From positions 186,001 through 250,000 of the forward strand of contig JACKJP010000005.1 in the NCBI GenBank assembly GCA_020637895.1: a stretch of DNA of 64,000 nucleotides, written 5' to 3'. The notes beneath the pieces are model-generated. The model did no database searches. It was not told the DNA's origin and saw only the letters and a list, made by a program, of their open reading frames with translations. Origin of the DNA: Rhodobiaceae bacterium. Lineage in GTDB: Bacteria > Pseudomonadota > Alphaproteobacteria > Rhizobiales > Tepidamorphaceae. Shown here one piece after another: positions 36,341-45,846 of this stretch. Every line of letters begins with the position of its first letter. Within the stretch, counting starts at the first letter, position 1. The position numbers and the translations under genes are program-made.

Positions 36341-37444
36341 ATGGGTTCGAATTCAATCATCCGCAAAGCCGTGCTGGCATGCGGCATCGCATTCGCTGGC
36401 GCACTTGTCCCGGCAGCATTCACGACGGCTTCCGCAGCCGAGATTGCGGCCGACAAGTCGAACGACGCTCTTTATGCCGACGCAAAGGCCGAAGGCTCCG
36501 TCGTCGTCTACACCAGTAACGTCCTTGCCGGCATGAATGCCGTCTCGGCCGATTTCATGGCGCAGTATCCCGGCATCACGGTCGAAGTGACGCGTATCGT
36601 CGGCATGCAGCAGTATCAGCGGTTTGCCCAGGAAGTCGCGGCGAACCAGAATATCGCCGATATCATCAACCTGACGGACAAGCCGGTACTCACCGAGCTG
36701 ATCAACAGCGGCGACGTCGCGCGCTGGAAGGTGCCGACGTTCGATCGGTTCACTGACGAGTACAAGGTCGAGGACGGTGGCTATGCGCTGACCGCGACGA
36801 TCCCCGTCCTGATTTACAACGAGACGAAGGTAACGCCGGAAGAGGCCGACATTCTTCGCAACAGCTGGGCGGGCGTTCTCGATCCCCGCTTCAAGGGTCG
36901 CTTTGCCGTCCAGACGCAGAAATGCGGTCTTTGCTATGTCGGCGTGCACCTGTTCCTGGATCCCGCCAATCCCGCAAAGCTGCCGGACAACTTCATCGAG
37001 AAGGTCGCGGCCCAGGAGCCGGTTGTTTATGCCGACCTGACCAACCCGATCGACCGCGTCATCGCCGGCGAGCAGGATTTCACCTACTGGAGCTGGGAAG
37101 CCATTGCGGCGACCAAGCGCCAGAGCGGTGCACCGGTCCGTTTCGTCTATCCGGACCCGACCCCCGTTTTCGCCAACAACTATTTCTCCGTGTCCGGTCA
37201 CGCACCGCATCCCAATGCGGCACGGCTCTACATGAACTGGCTGGCCAGCGAAGAAGGCGCCAAATCCTTCCAGAAGCACTTCAACGGCGCGACCACGCTT
37301 CAGGGCGTGAAGGACGAGCGCTCGTTCGCCTCGGAAGATTGGTACAAGCCGGTCAAGACCGAATACAAGCCCGACTTCAAGCGTTGGGGTGAGAACTACG
37401 TGTCGGACATGGAAAAGTGGATCGACGCGATGTCCAAGAAATAA
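36341..37444 (+). CDS. ABC transporter periplasmic substrate-binding protein (FbpA/AfuA-like)
   Basis: The 367-residue protein has a long signal peptide (to about residue 32, TASAAEI) followed by a class II periplasmic binding fold: EGSVVVYTSNVLAGMNAVSADFMAQYPGITVEVTR at the start, WAGVLDPRFKGRFAV in the middle, and HPNAARLYMNWLASEEGAKSF near the end. These mark the ferric/phosphonate/putative carboxylate binding proteins. No Tyr pair typical of ferric-binding proteins could be assigned, so cargo is open. GGGAGGAAC precedes the ATG. It has its own promoter region with two operator motifs, and a strong terminator follows. Confidence 0.9.
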   Translation: MGSNSIIRKAVLACGIAFAGALVPAAFTTASAAEIAADKSNDALYADAKAEGSVVVYTSNVLAGMNAVSADFMAQYPGITVEVTRIVGMQQYQRFAQEVAANQNIADIINLTDKPVLTELINSGDVARWKVPTFDRFTDEYKVEDGGYALTATIPVLIYNETKVTPEEADILRNSWAGVLDPRFKGRFAVQTQKCGLCYVGVHLFLDPANPAKLPDNFIEKVAAQEPVVYADLTNPIDRVIAGEQDFTYWSWEAIAATKRQSGAPVRFVYPDPTPVFANNYFSVSGHAPHPNAARLYMNWLASEEGAKSFQKHFNGATTLQGVKDERSFASEDWYKPVKTEYKPDFKRWGENYVSDMEKWIDAMSKK

Positions 37445-37473
37445 CTGCGCCCCCTCCCAACTGGCGCAACAAC

Positions 37474-37506
37474 GCCCGGGCCTTCAAAAGGTCCGGGCTT
37501 TTTTTT
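37474..37506 (+). terminator. Rho-independent terminator after the binding-protein gene
   Basis: A 9-bp GC-rich stem (GCCCGGGCC with GGTCCGGGC, one G-T pair) and a 7-base loop are followed by eight T residues, 30 bases after the stop codon. Confidence 0.93.
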
Positions 37507-37563
37507 ATGGCTGGCATGATCGATGGGCAACTGCCGCCATCGCCCGATTCCATAAGGAAGAAG

Positions 37564-38196
37564 CTATATCTTGAGAGTGCGCCCCAGGCTTTCATGGACC
37601 TGCGGTCGATAACCATCGCGGAGAACTGCGATCAACGGCCATGGCGTCAATACGCTGACATCGCCGCCTCGCACCGGCCCATCGACGAAATAGCCGGCAA
37701 AACTCCATCGATAGCGGTCACCCTGCCAAACGACGAATGCCTGGGTTCCGTCGGCAAACATCGCCCCGTTGGGCAGCGACGCACAATCGGCCTGATGGGC
37801 AATCTTCTCGCCGCTACGGCTGATCCGCGCCTTGTGCAACGCCCGGTCGATCGTCTGCGGCAGCGACCTGCCGTCCGTGGCGCCGCCATGAACTCTCGCC
37901 CAGGCGCCTGTGAAGGCGAGGTAGCGATCACGGCGACACGTTGCGCAAGGCCGGTGCCCGGCCGCAAGGGCGGTTGCTTCGTCCAGAAAGAACAGCTCCG
38001 TATAGCTGCCTGGCGCCATGATCTGGCGCTTTCGGCCCTTGAAGGAAAGCGAACAGGCCACCCAGTTCTGGTGCGCGTGAGTCTTGAGGACATTCTGCCG
38101 GTCGTCATGGAGAATGCCTCGGTTCCCCATCAGGTCACCGCGATCCGAAACCGCGTGGAAGCGGCCAAACGGATCAATGCGATTTTGCAGGTGCAT
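37564..38196 (-). CDS. Conserved hypothetical protein
   Basis: The 210-residue protein shows DPFGRFHAVSDRGDLMGNRGILHD at the start and ELFFLDEATALAAGHRPCATCRRDRY in the middle. I have seen this pattern in uncharacterised proteobacterial proteins. The CATC pair and GHRPC sequence suggest a small metal site or a fold related to Ada-like zinc modules, but no function is known. GGAG lies 7 bases before the ATG. It is not obviously part of the island operon that ends at 38335. Confidence 0.7.
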   Translation of the reverse strand: MHLQNRIDPFGRFHAVSDRGDLMGNRGILHDDRQNVLKTHAHQNWVACSLSFKGRKRQIMAPGSYTELFFLDEATALAAGHRPCATCRRDRYLAFTGAWARVHGGATDGRSLPQTIDRALHKARISRSGEKIAHQADCASLPNGAMFADGTQAFVVWQGDRYRWSFAGYFVDGPVRGGDVSVLTPWPLIAVLRDGYRPQVHESLGRTLKI

Positions 38197-38334
38197 TTGG
38201 CGCTCCAGTCCGCGCCAGCGCTAAATTGCGCCAACGCATCAGGGTAGCCCATCTCATACCAGCCTTCGCGAAATTTCGAGAGGAACAGCCCGCGCCCAGC
38301 GCCCGACGGCGAAACGGTTGGCTGCTGGTTACCG

Positions 38335-39504
38335 CTACGCGCGCGGCATACCCAGCACCCGAGCCGCCACGATATTGCGCTGTATCTCTGAAGAACCGCC
38401 GTAAATCGTGGCCGGTCGGGCAATGAGGAATTGGCCGGCCGGAAAGATATCCTGATTGTCGCGCACCGGCTCCAGTAGCGCGGCTTCCTCGCCTGAAACC
38501 GCCAGCAGCATGTCTGTGATCCGCTGGAAGAGCTCCGACTGATGGATTTTCAGTATCGAGACTTCCGGGCCGACACTGCCGGCGCGTTCGAAACGATCGA
38601 TGAAGCTTTCATAAAGCGCGATGTGATCCTCAAGATCGCACCGCAGGCGGGTATATTGTTCAAGATAGACCGGATCGTCGAACAGGCTCTTGCGGCGCAT
38701 CTGCATCTCGAGCTGATTCAAGGCATAGGACGACTGCTTGGGCAGACCGATGAAGATGCGCTCGAAGCCCAGAAGCGCATTGGCGACCGTCCAGCCCTTG
38801 TTCAGTTCGCCAACCATGTTCGAGACGGGAACCCGGACATTGTCGAAGAATGTCTCGCACAGCTCCTTGCCGCCTGAAATGTCGGGAATCGGGCGCACGG
38901 TCAGCCCCTTGGAGTTCATCGGCACGAGGATGAAGCTGATCCCTTCCTGCTTCTTGCCTTCCCTGCTTGTGCGGAAGAGGCCGAACATCCAGTTCGCGTC
39001 CGCACCGCGCGTCGTCCAGATCTTCTGACCGTTGATGACCCATTCATCGCCATCGCGAACCGCTTCAGTTCGCAATGAAGCAAGATCCGAACCGGAGCCG
39101 GGCTCCGAATAACCCTGGCACCACGTATGCTCGCCGGAGAGCACCTTGGGCAGGAAGAAATCGCGCTGCTCCTGTGTTCCGAACCGGAGCAGTACCGGGC
39201 CAAGCATGACGACGCCCATGTCGTTGACGCGGGCGGCGCCGAAAGCTTCCTGCTCCTCGGCAAGAATGAGCTGCTTGGTTATCGGCAGCCCCGCCCCTCC
39301 GTATTCGACAGGCCAGCCCGGTGCGAGCCACCCGCGGCGCGAAAGCGCCATGTACCACGGCTTGACCTCGGCGAAGGGCAGACGGTGTGGCGGGTTGCGA
39401 ACAGCCAACGGATAGTTTTCGGCGATCCAGCTGCGTACGACCTTGCGGAATGCCTCGTCGGACAGCGAGCGATCGTCGTTTTGTCGAGCGTTATTCACGT
39501 TCAT
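38335..39504 (-). CDS. Acyl-CoA dehydrogenase, flavin-binding/catalytic-type subunit
   Basis: The 389-residue protein has the full acyl-CoA dehydrogenase set: WCQGYSEPGSGSDLASLRTEA, WVINGQKIWTTRGADANWMFGLFRT, and the C-terminal IYGGSSEIQRNIVA. In helix G it has LLGFERIFIG, with a Glu at the position used by long-chain and isovaleryl enzymes. It most resembles FadE proteins that form alpha2-beta2 enzymes with a second, divergent subunit, as in steroid side-chain breakdown. Its ATG overlaps the stop of just such a partner (39501-40571). It is the last gene of the leftward operon that starts at 44315. Confidence 0.9.
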   Translation of the reverse strand: MNVNNARQNDDRSLSDEAFRKVVRSWIAENYPLAVRNPPHRLPFAEVKPWYMALSRRGWLAPGWPVEYGGAGLPITKQLILAEEQEAFGAARVNDMGVVMLGPVLLRFGTQEQRDFFLPKVLSGEHTWCQGYSEPGSGSDLASLRTEAVRDGDEWVINGQKIWTTRGADANWMFGLFRTSREGKKQEGISFILVPMNSKGLTVRPIPDISGGKELCETFFDNVRVPVSNMVGELNKGWTVANALLGFERIFIGLPKQSSYALNQLEMQMRRKSLFDDPVYLEQYTRLRCDLEDHIALYESFIDRFERAGSVGPEVSILKIHQSELFQRITDMLLAVSGEEAALLEPVRDNQDIFPAGQFLIARPATIYGGSSEIQRNIVAARVLGMPRA

Positions 39505-40571
39505 GCCGCCGCTTCCCTCTTCAACACTTCGGAGAATTTCCGCCTATGCGCCGTCGGCGTGCCGTAGGCATGTGCGAGCACCATCGCCCGCCTCAGAAAC
39601 AGTCCGACATCGGCCTCGTCGGTGAAACCGATCGCTCCATGCAGCTGTACGCCCTGCCGTGTGACCAGCATGGCAGCATCGGACGCACGCGCCTTGGCGC
39701 GTGAAATCTGCATCGCGATATCAGCGGCGGCCGGATCGGCATCAAACGACTGCGCGGCGCGCGCGACGACCGCCTCGGTCAGCTCGATCTGAACGTAAAG
39801 GTCGACCAGCCGATGCTGAAGCGACTGGAAGCTGCCGATATGCTGCCCGAACTGCTTGCGTGTGCGCAGATACTCGGACGTGATGGCGAACGCGCGCCGG
39901 GCAACGCCCTGCAGGTAGGCGGCCGATGTGAGAACGATCTCAAGCTCGGTCGTACCCCAATCAGCCCGCAACGCCGTCGCCGGCGCCTTGTCGAACGCGA
40001 TTTCGCAGTGGTGCGTGCCGTCCTGCAGCATTGCAGGATCACGCGAAACCGAACCCTGCCCCGCATCGACCAGCGCCAGACCTTTCGATGTCGTCACAAT
40101 GAAGCGATCTGCGCCCATTCCCATCGACACGAACGACTTCCGACCCGTTACCGTGGCGCCATCGAATACCGTCTGCGCAGCGGCCGCATTGTCGAACGGT
40201 CCTTCCTGCCAGGCGGGAAGGACAATGCTCTCGCCGGCCAGAACGGACGCGAGCGTATCGCCATCGAGCTTCGGGGCGACAGCTACCGCCTGCAGCCACG
40301 GCGCGGGTTGCAGGCCATGTCCGAGCGTCTCTGCCAGCGCGCAGAATTCCGACAGACCGAGACCCAGGCCGCCTGCATCTTCGCCGACACGCAGCCCCAG
40401 CCATCCAAGCTCGCCCGCAATACGCTGCCATTCGCCGCGGTCGAAACCCGGCAGAGAATAGCGCGCCGCGCGGACCTCTTTCAGCCGGCCCTCCTCGCTG
40501 ACGAACGACGCGCTTTCCCTGATCATGCGCGCGTTTTCGAGCACGTCTTCAATCGGCCGACCCATCGGCAA
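39501..40571 (-). CDS. Acyl-CoA dehydrogenase, divergent partner subunit
   Basis: The 356-residue protein has the acyl-CoA dehydrogenase fold (LAGESIVLPAW, RTRKQFGQHIGSFQSLQHRLVDLYVQIE, QLHGAIGFTDEADVGLFLRRA), but the middle beta-domain is poorly conserved. The helix G region reads LTSAAYLQGVARRAF, without a catalytic Glu. Such shortened, non-catalytic-looking subunits pair with a canonical one in FadE heteromers (ChsE-type). The ATGA overlap with 38335-39504 supports a stoichiometric complex. Confidence 0.87.
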   Translation of the reverse strand: MPMGRPIEDVLENARMIRESASFVSEEGRLKEVRAARYSLPGFDRGEWQRIAGELGWLGLRVGEDAGGLGLGLSEFCALAETLGHGLQPAPWLQAVAVAPKLDGDTLASVLAGESIVLPAWQEGPFDNAAAAQTVFDGATVTGRKSFVSMGMGADRFIVTTSKGLALVDAGQGSVSRDPAMLQDGTHHCEIAFDKAPATALRADWGTTELEIVLTSAAYLQGVARRAFAITSEYLRTRKQFGQHIGSFQSLQHRLVDLYVQIELTEAVVARAAQSFDADPAAADIAMQISRAKARASDAAMLVTRQGVQLHGAIGFTDEADVGLFLRRAMVLAHAYGTPTAHRRKFSEVLKREAAA

Positions 40572-40594
40572 TTCCTTTCCCGCTAGCCGGTTCT

Positions 40595-42757
40595 CTAGTT
40601 GCCGGTGTCTTTGACGATCAACCCGTCTACCGCGAACAGGCCGCGCTGAGACGCAATGATCGGGTTGATGTCGAGTTCGGCCACTTCCTCGCTATTGTCG
40701 GCGAGGAAAACGGATGCCGCTGCGATCGCATCAGCGAACGCATCGAGATCGACCGGCGGCAGGTGCCGGTAGCCATTCAGCATTCGCTGGGCGCGCAGAC
40801 GGCCAAGCATCGAACGCGCCTGCGTCCTGGAGAGCGGCGCGAGGGCGGTAACGGTATCCTTGAGGACCTCCACCATCGTCCCGCCGAAACCGAAAACGAT
40901 GAGCGGCCCGAACATCGGATCGGTCCTGCCGCCGATCAGCAGTTCGACGCCCTGCGGCACCATGGCCTGGATGACGACGCCCTCGATCCTCGGCTTCGGG
41001 GTCATCTGCCCGGCGCGCGTGACGATGTCCTCATAGGCTGCTGAGACTTCATCGACCGTGCGCAGGTTGAGCAGGACCATGCCCGCTTCGGACTTGTGCG
41101 GCACATCCGCACTCAGAAGCTTGGCCGTGACCGGAAAACCGATTTCCTTCGCGGCCGCGACAGCCTCGGATGCGCTGTTGACCACCTTCTCCGGGACCGT
41201 CGGCAGGCCATAGGCATTGAGAATATTCTTGGCCGCGAATTCGTCGACAACCTTGGTGGCAACCTTCGAGAGCGAAGCCTTGGCCTCGCGGCTCGCCGCC
41301 GGCGGGTCTAAAGGTCCGGCATCGGCATCCAGCAATTCACGCAGCGCCGCCCGCTCGTTCCAGAGACGGATCGCCGTAAAGCAACGGTCCATGGTCCGGA
41401 ACAGACAAGCCTGCGGATTGCGCTCGACGTCGGCCGCGCCTGGCCCCTCGAGCCAGCCATTGAGCCATATCGTGCAGAACGCCCTGCCCTTGGACGCGGC
41501 AATCGAACCGATCTGCGCCATGCGCGGGGTGGCCGCGTCGTAGGACATCGGATGGGAATAGACGATGACACCGATATCCGGCTCCGAGCAGATCGCCTCC
41601 GAGCACGCCTTGAGGCTTTCCGGGTCATTGAGCGCCTGCGCCGTCAGGTCGCACGGGTTCTTCGGCGAACCGAAGTCCGGGATGATCGTGGCGAGGAAGG
41701 CTTCCGTTTCGGGTCGCAGATCGGGCAGCCATACGCCGTTCTCCTCTGCCTTGTCCGCGCCGATGATGCCCGCTCCGCCCGACGTGGAAATAAGCGCGGT
41801 GCCTTTGGCCAGTGGTGCGGACGGAACCTTTGCGAAGAAGGTTGCCGTCTCGATCAGGTCCTCATGTGAGGCAACCTGGATAATGCCGACGCTTTCGAAG
41901 GCGGCGCGATAGGCTTCGTTGCTGCCGGCCAGCGAACCGGTATGCGACATCGCTGCCTGCGCGCCGCGATCGCCGGTCGCCATCTTGTAGACAAGCAACG
42001 GCTTGTCGGCAGCCCACGCCTTGCGCGCGGCTTCCAGCAGACGCTCGGGTTCCGCCATGCCCTCAAAGATACAGGCGATTGCCTTGCAGCTCGGCTCCTC
42101 GGCCAGAAAGGAAACAAGATCGGCAACATCGACGTCGCAGCTGTTGCCCGACGTCAGCGTATGGCTGATGGAAACCCCATGCGCCATGTTCTGCGCGAGC
42201 GCCGTGCCCATTGCACCCGACTGGCTGACAATGCCGATGGCATGATCGTTGACCGGGTTGATTTCGCCGCGCGGCGAAAACGACATCCACGCGCCGGAAC
42301 CATAGTTGAAAAGCCCCAGACAATTCGGACCGACAATACGGGTCTGCGTCCCCGCCACGATGTCTGTCAGGCGGCTTTGCAGAAGAATGTTTTCCGGCTT
42401 GCCCGTCTCCGCATAGCCCGACGCGAAAATCACAACGCCGCCGGCTTTCGCCTCGACGCATTCGCGCACGACGTCCTCGACGACTTCCCGCGCGGTCGCC
42501 GTGATGACGCAGTCGGGCGACTCCGGAAGCGCGCTGACCGAGGCGTAGCACTTCCTGCCGTCGATCTCTTCATAGCGACCGTTGACCAGATAGACCGTGC
42601 CCGTGAAGTCGGACAGATTTTTCATCAGGCGGTTGCCGAAAGATCCCTCGCGTTCGGATGCGCCGACGATTGCGATCGTTTTGGGATTGAGCAGCCGGTC
42701 AAGCTCGGCATGGGAATAGACCGGCCGGGTTTCTGCCTTCGCGCCCTGGTGGTTCAT
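40595..42757 (-). CDS. ADP-forming acyl-CoA synthetase (acetate-CoA ligase family, fused alpha/beta)
   Basis: The 720-residue protein combines a CoA-binding domain (LNPKTIAIVGASEREGSFGNRLMKNL, residues 25-50), a succinyl-CoA-ligase-like flavodoxin domain with the phosphohistidine-region sequence SHTGSLAGSNEAYRAAFESVGI, and a C-terminal ATP-grasp domain (AKNILNAYGLPTVPEK; GFPVTAKLLSADVPHKSEAGMV). It activates a carboxylic acid to its CoA thioester with ATP giving ADP. The start at ATG 42757 overlaps the DUF35 stop as TGATG. Inside this operon it probably activates an acid intermediate of the island's substrate. Confidence 0.9.
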   Translation of the reverse strand: MNHQGAKAETRPVYSHAELDRLLNPKTIAIVGASEREGSFGNRLMKNLSDFTGTVYLVNGRYEEIDGRKCYASVSALPESPDCVITATAREVVEDVVRECVEAKAGGVVIFASGYAETGKPENILLQSRLTDIVAGTQTRIVGPNCLGLFNYGSGAWMSFSPRGEINPVNDHAIGIVSQSGAMGTALAQNMAHGVSISHTLTSGNSCDVDVADLVSFLAEEPSCKAIACIFEGMAEPERLLEAARKAWAADKPLLVYKMATGDRGAQAAMSHTGSLAGSNEAYRAAFESVGIIQVASHEDLIETATFFAKVPSAPLAKGTALISTSGGAGIIGADKAEENGVWLPDLRPETEAFLATIIPDFGSPKNPCDLTAQALNDPESLKACSEAICSEPDIGVIVYSHPMSYDAATPRMAQIGSIAASKGRAFCTIWLNGWLEGPGAADVERNPQACLFRTMDRCFTAIRLWNERAALRELLDADAGPLDPPAASREAKASLSKVATKVVDEFAAKNILNAYGLPTVPEKVVNSASEAVAAAKEIGFPVTAKLLSADVPHKSEAGMVLLNLRTVDEVSAAYEDIVTRAGQMTPKPRIEGVVIQAMVPQGVELLIGGRTDPMFGPLIVFGFGGTMVEVLKDTVTALAPLSRTQARSMLGRLRAQRMLNGYRHLPPVDLDAFADAIAAASVFLADNSEEVAELDINPIIASQRGLFAVDGLIVKDTGN

Positions 42758-43164
42758 CACCGTCCGCCCCGCGGCTGGAACATCGGAACGGCCTGGCCAG
42801 ACTCGCTCGGCCGGAAGACGACCTCTACCTCCTGGCCGATACGGATTTCGTCGAGATCGCAATTGATGATGTTGGTCATCATGCCAACGCCTTCGTCGAG
42901 GCTCACCCAGGCGAGCGCATAGGGCTCGCTGGTGCGCCGGAAGACGCTGTAGGTATAGATCGTACCGGTGCCCTTGGCTTCCTTCAGACCGACATCAAGG
43001 CTGCCGCAGCGCGGACAGATTGCGCGCGGGTAGAAATGCGGTTCTCCGCAGCTGTTGCACGACCCGATCTTCAGCACACCGTCATTCGCGGCGGCCCAGA
43101 ACTCCGCCGTATCGGGCTCCACGCCCGGAGAGGGAATCTTGCTTGCATCGATGTCCATGTTCAT
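42757..43164 (-). CDS. DUF35 OB-fold protein with zinc ribbon (copy 1), thiolase/aldolase partner
   Basis: The 135-residue protein has the two DUF35 parts: a rubredoxin-like zinc ribbon with four cysteines (CNSCGEPHFYPRAICPRCGS) and an OB-fold (GTIYTYSVFRR, PYALAWVSLDEGVGMMTNI, RIGQEVEVVF). Such proteins form complexes with SCP2-thiolase-like partners, for example the DUF35 domain of ChsH2 with aldolase Ltp2. The start (ATG 43164) overlaps the thiolase stop as ATGA, and the stop overlaps the synthetase start as TGATG. Tight coupling supports a complex. Confidence 0.9.
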   Translation of the reverse strand: MNMDIDASKIPSPGVEPDTAEFWAAANDGVLKIGSCNSCGEPHFYPRAICPRCGSLDVGLKEAKGTGTIYTYSVFRRTSEPYALAWVSLDEGVGMMTNIINCDLDEIRIGQEVEVVFRPSESGQAVPMFQPRGGR

Positions 43165-44315
43165 TCCCTTTCCATGATGAGCGTTGCGCTGCCGTGCCGG
43201 GTGGACACCCAGCCGCCCGTGCCATGGGCCAGCGCCAGATCGCAATTGGGTACCTGCACGGCAGGATGGGCCTCACCACGCAACTGCCGCACGGCTTCGA
43301 TGACCTTGGTGATGCCGCCGCGATTGGCCGGGTGATTGTTGCAAAGACCGCCGCCGTCCGTATTGAAGGGCAACTTGCCAACGCCGGAGATGAGATTGCC
43401 GTCAGAGACGAACTTGCCGCCCTCGCCTTTCTTGCAGAAGCCGAGGTCCTCCAGTGAGATCAGAACCGTGATCGTGAAGCTGTCGTAGATCATGGCGCAT
43501 TTGATGTCCTGAGGCGTGACACCTGCCTCGGCAAAGGCGTCCGCACCGGACCGGACGGCGCCGGAACTGGTCATGTCAGGCCGTCCGCCGTCCATGTGCT
43601 TCAGAGCCTCACCTGCACCGCGCACCTTGACGAGCGGACGCTTCAGGCTCCTGGCGATCTCGGGGGAGACGACGACGAGCGCGCCGCCACCGTCGGAGAT
43701 CACGCACGAGTCGAGCCGGTGCAGCGGATCGGCGATGAGCGGTGAATTGACGACATCCTCGACCGTCACCTTGTCACGCATTACAGCGTTCGGGTTGTGA
43801 CTGGCATGATGGGATGCGGCGACGCGGATCCAGGCCAGCTGCTCGCTGGTCGTGCCGAACTCGTACATGTGCCGCATCGCAGACAGGGCGTAGAGGTTTG
43901 GCACAACCGGGCGATAGGGAATCTCGAAGTCGTTTTCGGGGCCCTTGAAGTCGCCTTTAACGACCGCCATCCCCTCAGCCTTCGGACGTCCGGCCAGGGT
44001 GATCAGCGCCACATTGCACTTGCCTTCGGCGATGGCCTGCGCTGCGTGGCTGACATGGGCGATGTAGGATGAGCCGCCGATTTCGGTTGAGTCGAGATGG
44101 CGCGGTTTGAGGCCAAGATACTCTACCATCGAGACCGGCCCCATGCCGGGTGCCTTCGCGGTGAAGTAGCCATCCACATCCTTGAAGGACAGCCCCGCAT
44201 CTTCCAGTGCGCCGGCGGCGACTTCCGCATGCAGCTGGGATACCGATTTGTCCGTCGCCAGACGCGTCGGATGCTCATAGGCCCCGGCAATATAGGCCTT
44301 GCCATTGATCGTCAT
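43161..44315 (-). CDS. Thiolase-fold protein lacking the nucleophilic Cys, Ltp2-like (copy 1)
   Basis: The 384-residue protein has the thiolase fold of the SCP2/lipid-transfer group: GALEDAGLSFKDVDGYF, AMRHMYEFGTTSEQLAWIRVAASHHAS, DGGGALVVVSPE and C-terminal TDGGGLCNNHPANRGG and LALAHGTGG. Where biosynthetic thiolases have the reactive cysteine (near residue 82-84) it reads EIGGSSYIAH. That loss is typical of Ltp2-type proteins that perform retro-aldol cleavage of beta-hydroxyacyl-CoA with a DUF35 partner. It is the first gene of the operon 44315-38335, with an operator motif about 180 bases upstream. Confidence 0.85.
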   Translation of the reverse strand: MTINGKAYIAGAYEHPTRLATDKSVSQLHAEVAAGALEDAGLSFKDVDGYFTAKAPGMGPVSMVEYLGLKPRHLDSTEIGGSSYIAHVSHAAQAIAEGKCNVALITLAGRPKAEGMAVVKGDFKGPENDFEIPYRPVVPNLYALSAMRHMYEFGTTSEQLAWIRVAASHHASHNPNAVMRDKVTVEDVVNSPLIADPLHRLDSCVISDGGGALVVVSPEIARSLKRPLVKVRGAGEALKHMDGGRPDMTSSGAVRSGADAFAEAGVTPQDIKCAMIYDSFTITVLISLEDLGFCKKGEGGKFVSDGNLISGVGKLPFNTDGGGLCNNHPANRGGITKVIEAVRQLRGEAHPAVQVPNCDLALAHGTGGWVSTRHGSATLIMERE

Positions 44316-44491
44316 TGAAATCTCACTTTGGTTCTACCGACTTTGGACACCCGCCTGGCAGGCAACCGACAAGGGTCGGCATGTTCATCCTATATACCTG
44401 TTTTTATTCTACTTTATTCGAACGGTCGCGTCGGAGAGACACTGACGTTTCCTCATTGCAAAAGCTATTACCGGACCAACCAAAGTGTCAA

Positions 44492-44502
44492 GGGTTGAAC
44501 CA
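44492..44502. promoter_or_regulatory. FadR-type operator motif upstream of the acyl-CoA operon
   Basis: GGGTTGAACCA sits in the 230-base gap between the TRAP large-subunit stop and the thiolase start. It lies inside a 20-base block (44485-44504, starting GTGTCAAGGG) that recurs without change at 47863-47882. Confidence 0.55.
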
Positions 44503-44545
44503 ATGGGCTGACGGCGATGTTCTCCGGTTTCTCTGTCGTCCGCTG

Positions 44546-45844
44546 TCATCGCATCATATTGGGTATGAAAAGGACAAGATCGGGAAACAGAATGATGATG
44601 GCGAGGATCACGATTTCGCCGACGAGGAAGGGGAAAACCCCGCGAAAGACGTCCTGCAAAGGAATGTCGGGCCGAATGCCGTTGACGACGTAGCAATTGA
44701 GGCCAACCGGAGGCGTTACGACACCGATTTCGATGAGCTTCACCAGCAGGATGCCGAACCAGATGGGATCGTACCCAAGGCCAACCATGGCCGGATAGAC
44801 GACGGGCAGCGTCAGCATCATCATGCCGATACCGTCGAGGATCATGCCCATGAGCAGATACATCATGATGACGGCGATCAGGATAACCCACGGCTCCACC
44901 GGCAAGGCGATCACGGCATCCGTCACCGATGCAGGCAGACCGGTAAAGGCAAGGAACCTGACGAAGGTCATGACGCCCCAGATCACCATGAATATCATGG
45001 CCGTGGTCATCAGCGTCTCGAGCATGCCGCCGGCAAAATCCTTCGGTCTGATCTTCTTGAACAGCGCCATTGCGGCGATGACGAACATGGCAACGGCCGC
45101 CGATTCCGTCGGGGTCATGATGCCGAAATAGATGCCGACGAGAATGATTCCGACGACACCGACAATGCCGGCGAGATCGGGAATTGTCCGGATCTTTTCC
45201 ATCCAGCTCGTCCGCTCGAGGCGGGGTGCCATTTCCGGCCTGATCGTCACCACCACTGTGATGACGATGAGATATACGATGATCGAAATGATCCCCGGAA
45301 CGATACCCGCCAGCAGCAAAGCGCCGATCGATTGTTCGACGATGATCCCGTAAATGACGAGGATCGCGCTTGGCGGGATCAGCGCGGCAAGCGTACCGCC
45401 CACCGCGATGACGCCGGCCGCCAGAACGCGTGAATAGCCGCGCTGCTCCATCTCCGGTAGCGCAAGCTTGGTGAAGACGGCCGTGCTTGCCGTACTCGCA
45501 CCGGATACCGCTGCAAAACCTGCGCAGGCAAAGATGGTCGCTGTGGCAAGTCCGCCCGGTGCCCGCCCGACCCATATGCGCGCGGCGTTGTAGGCAGACG
45601 TCGTGATCCCCGCATGCATCGCCAGAAAGCCGATGGCGAAGAACAGCGGCAGCACGCTAAACGAGTAATGGGCCGACATGGAATAAGGGATGATGCCGGC
45701 GAGCCCCTCGCCGACCGTGAAACCGCGGGTCAGGATCAATCCGCAAATGCCGGTGAAGGCGGTTGCAAAGGCGATCGGCACGCCGAGCAGAATGAGCACG
45801 ATGACGGCGCCGACGCCAACATAGCCGAGGAAAATGGGATCCAT
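44546..45844 (-). CDS. dctM: TRAP transporter large permease subunit
   Basis: The 432-residue protein has about 12 membrane segments and DctM marks: LLGVPIAFATAFTGICGL at the start, a first half with GASTASTAVFTKLALPEMEQRGYSR, the PPSAILVIYGIIVEQSIGALLLAGIVPG segment, the TPTESAAVAMF block, and the MGMILDGIGMMMLTLPVVYP and EIGVVTPPVGLNCYVVNG blocks in the second half. It is the sodium-coupled transport channel for a carboxylate-type substrate. It follows the small subunit by two bases. Confidence 0.94.
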   Translation of the reverse strand: MDPIFLGYVGVGAVIVLILLGVPIAFATAFTGICGLILTRGFTVGEGLAGIIPYSMSAHYSFSVLPLFFAIGFLAMHAGITTSAYNAARIWVGRAPGGLATATIFACAGFAAVSGASTASTAVFTKLALPEMEQRGYSRVLAAGVIAVGGTLAALIPPSAILVIYGIIVEQSIGALLLAGIVPGIISIIVYLIVITVVVTIRPEMAPRLERTSWMEKIRTIPDLAGIVGVVGIILVGIYFGIMTPTESAAVAMFVIAAMALFKKIRPKDFAGGMLETLMTTAMIFMVIWGVMTFVRFLAFTGLPASVTDAVIALPVEPWVILIAVIMMYLLMGMILDGIGMMMLTLPVVYPAMVGLGYDPIWFGILLVKLIEIGVVTPPVGLNCYVVNGIRPDIPLQDVFRGVFPFLVGEIVILAIIILFPDLVLFIPNMMR

Positions 45845-45846
45845 GA

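Noticed and set aside
38130..38423. Open frame of 97 codons between the hypothetical gene and the acyl-CoA dehydrogenase
   Set aside because: It overlaps both neighbours, has no ribosome site and no known pattern.
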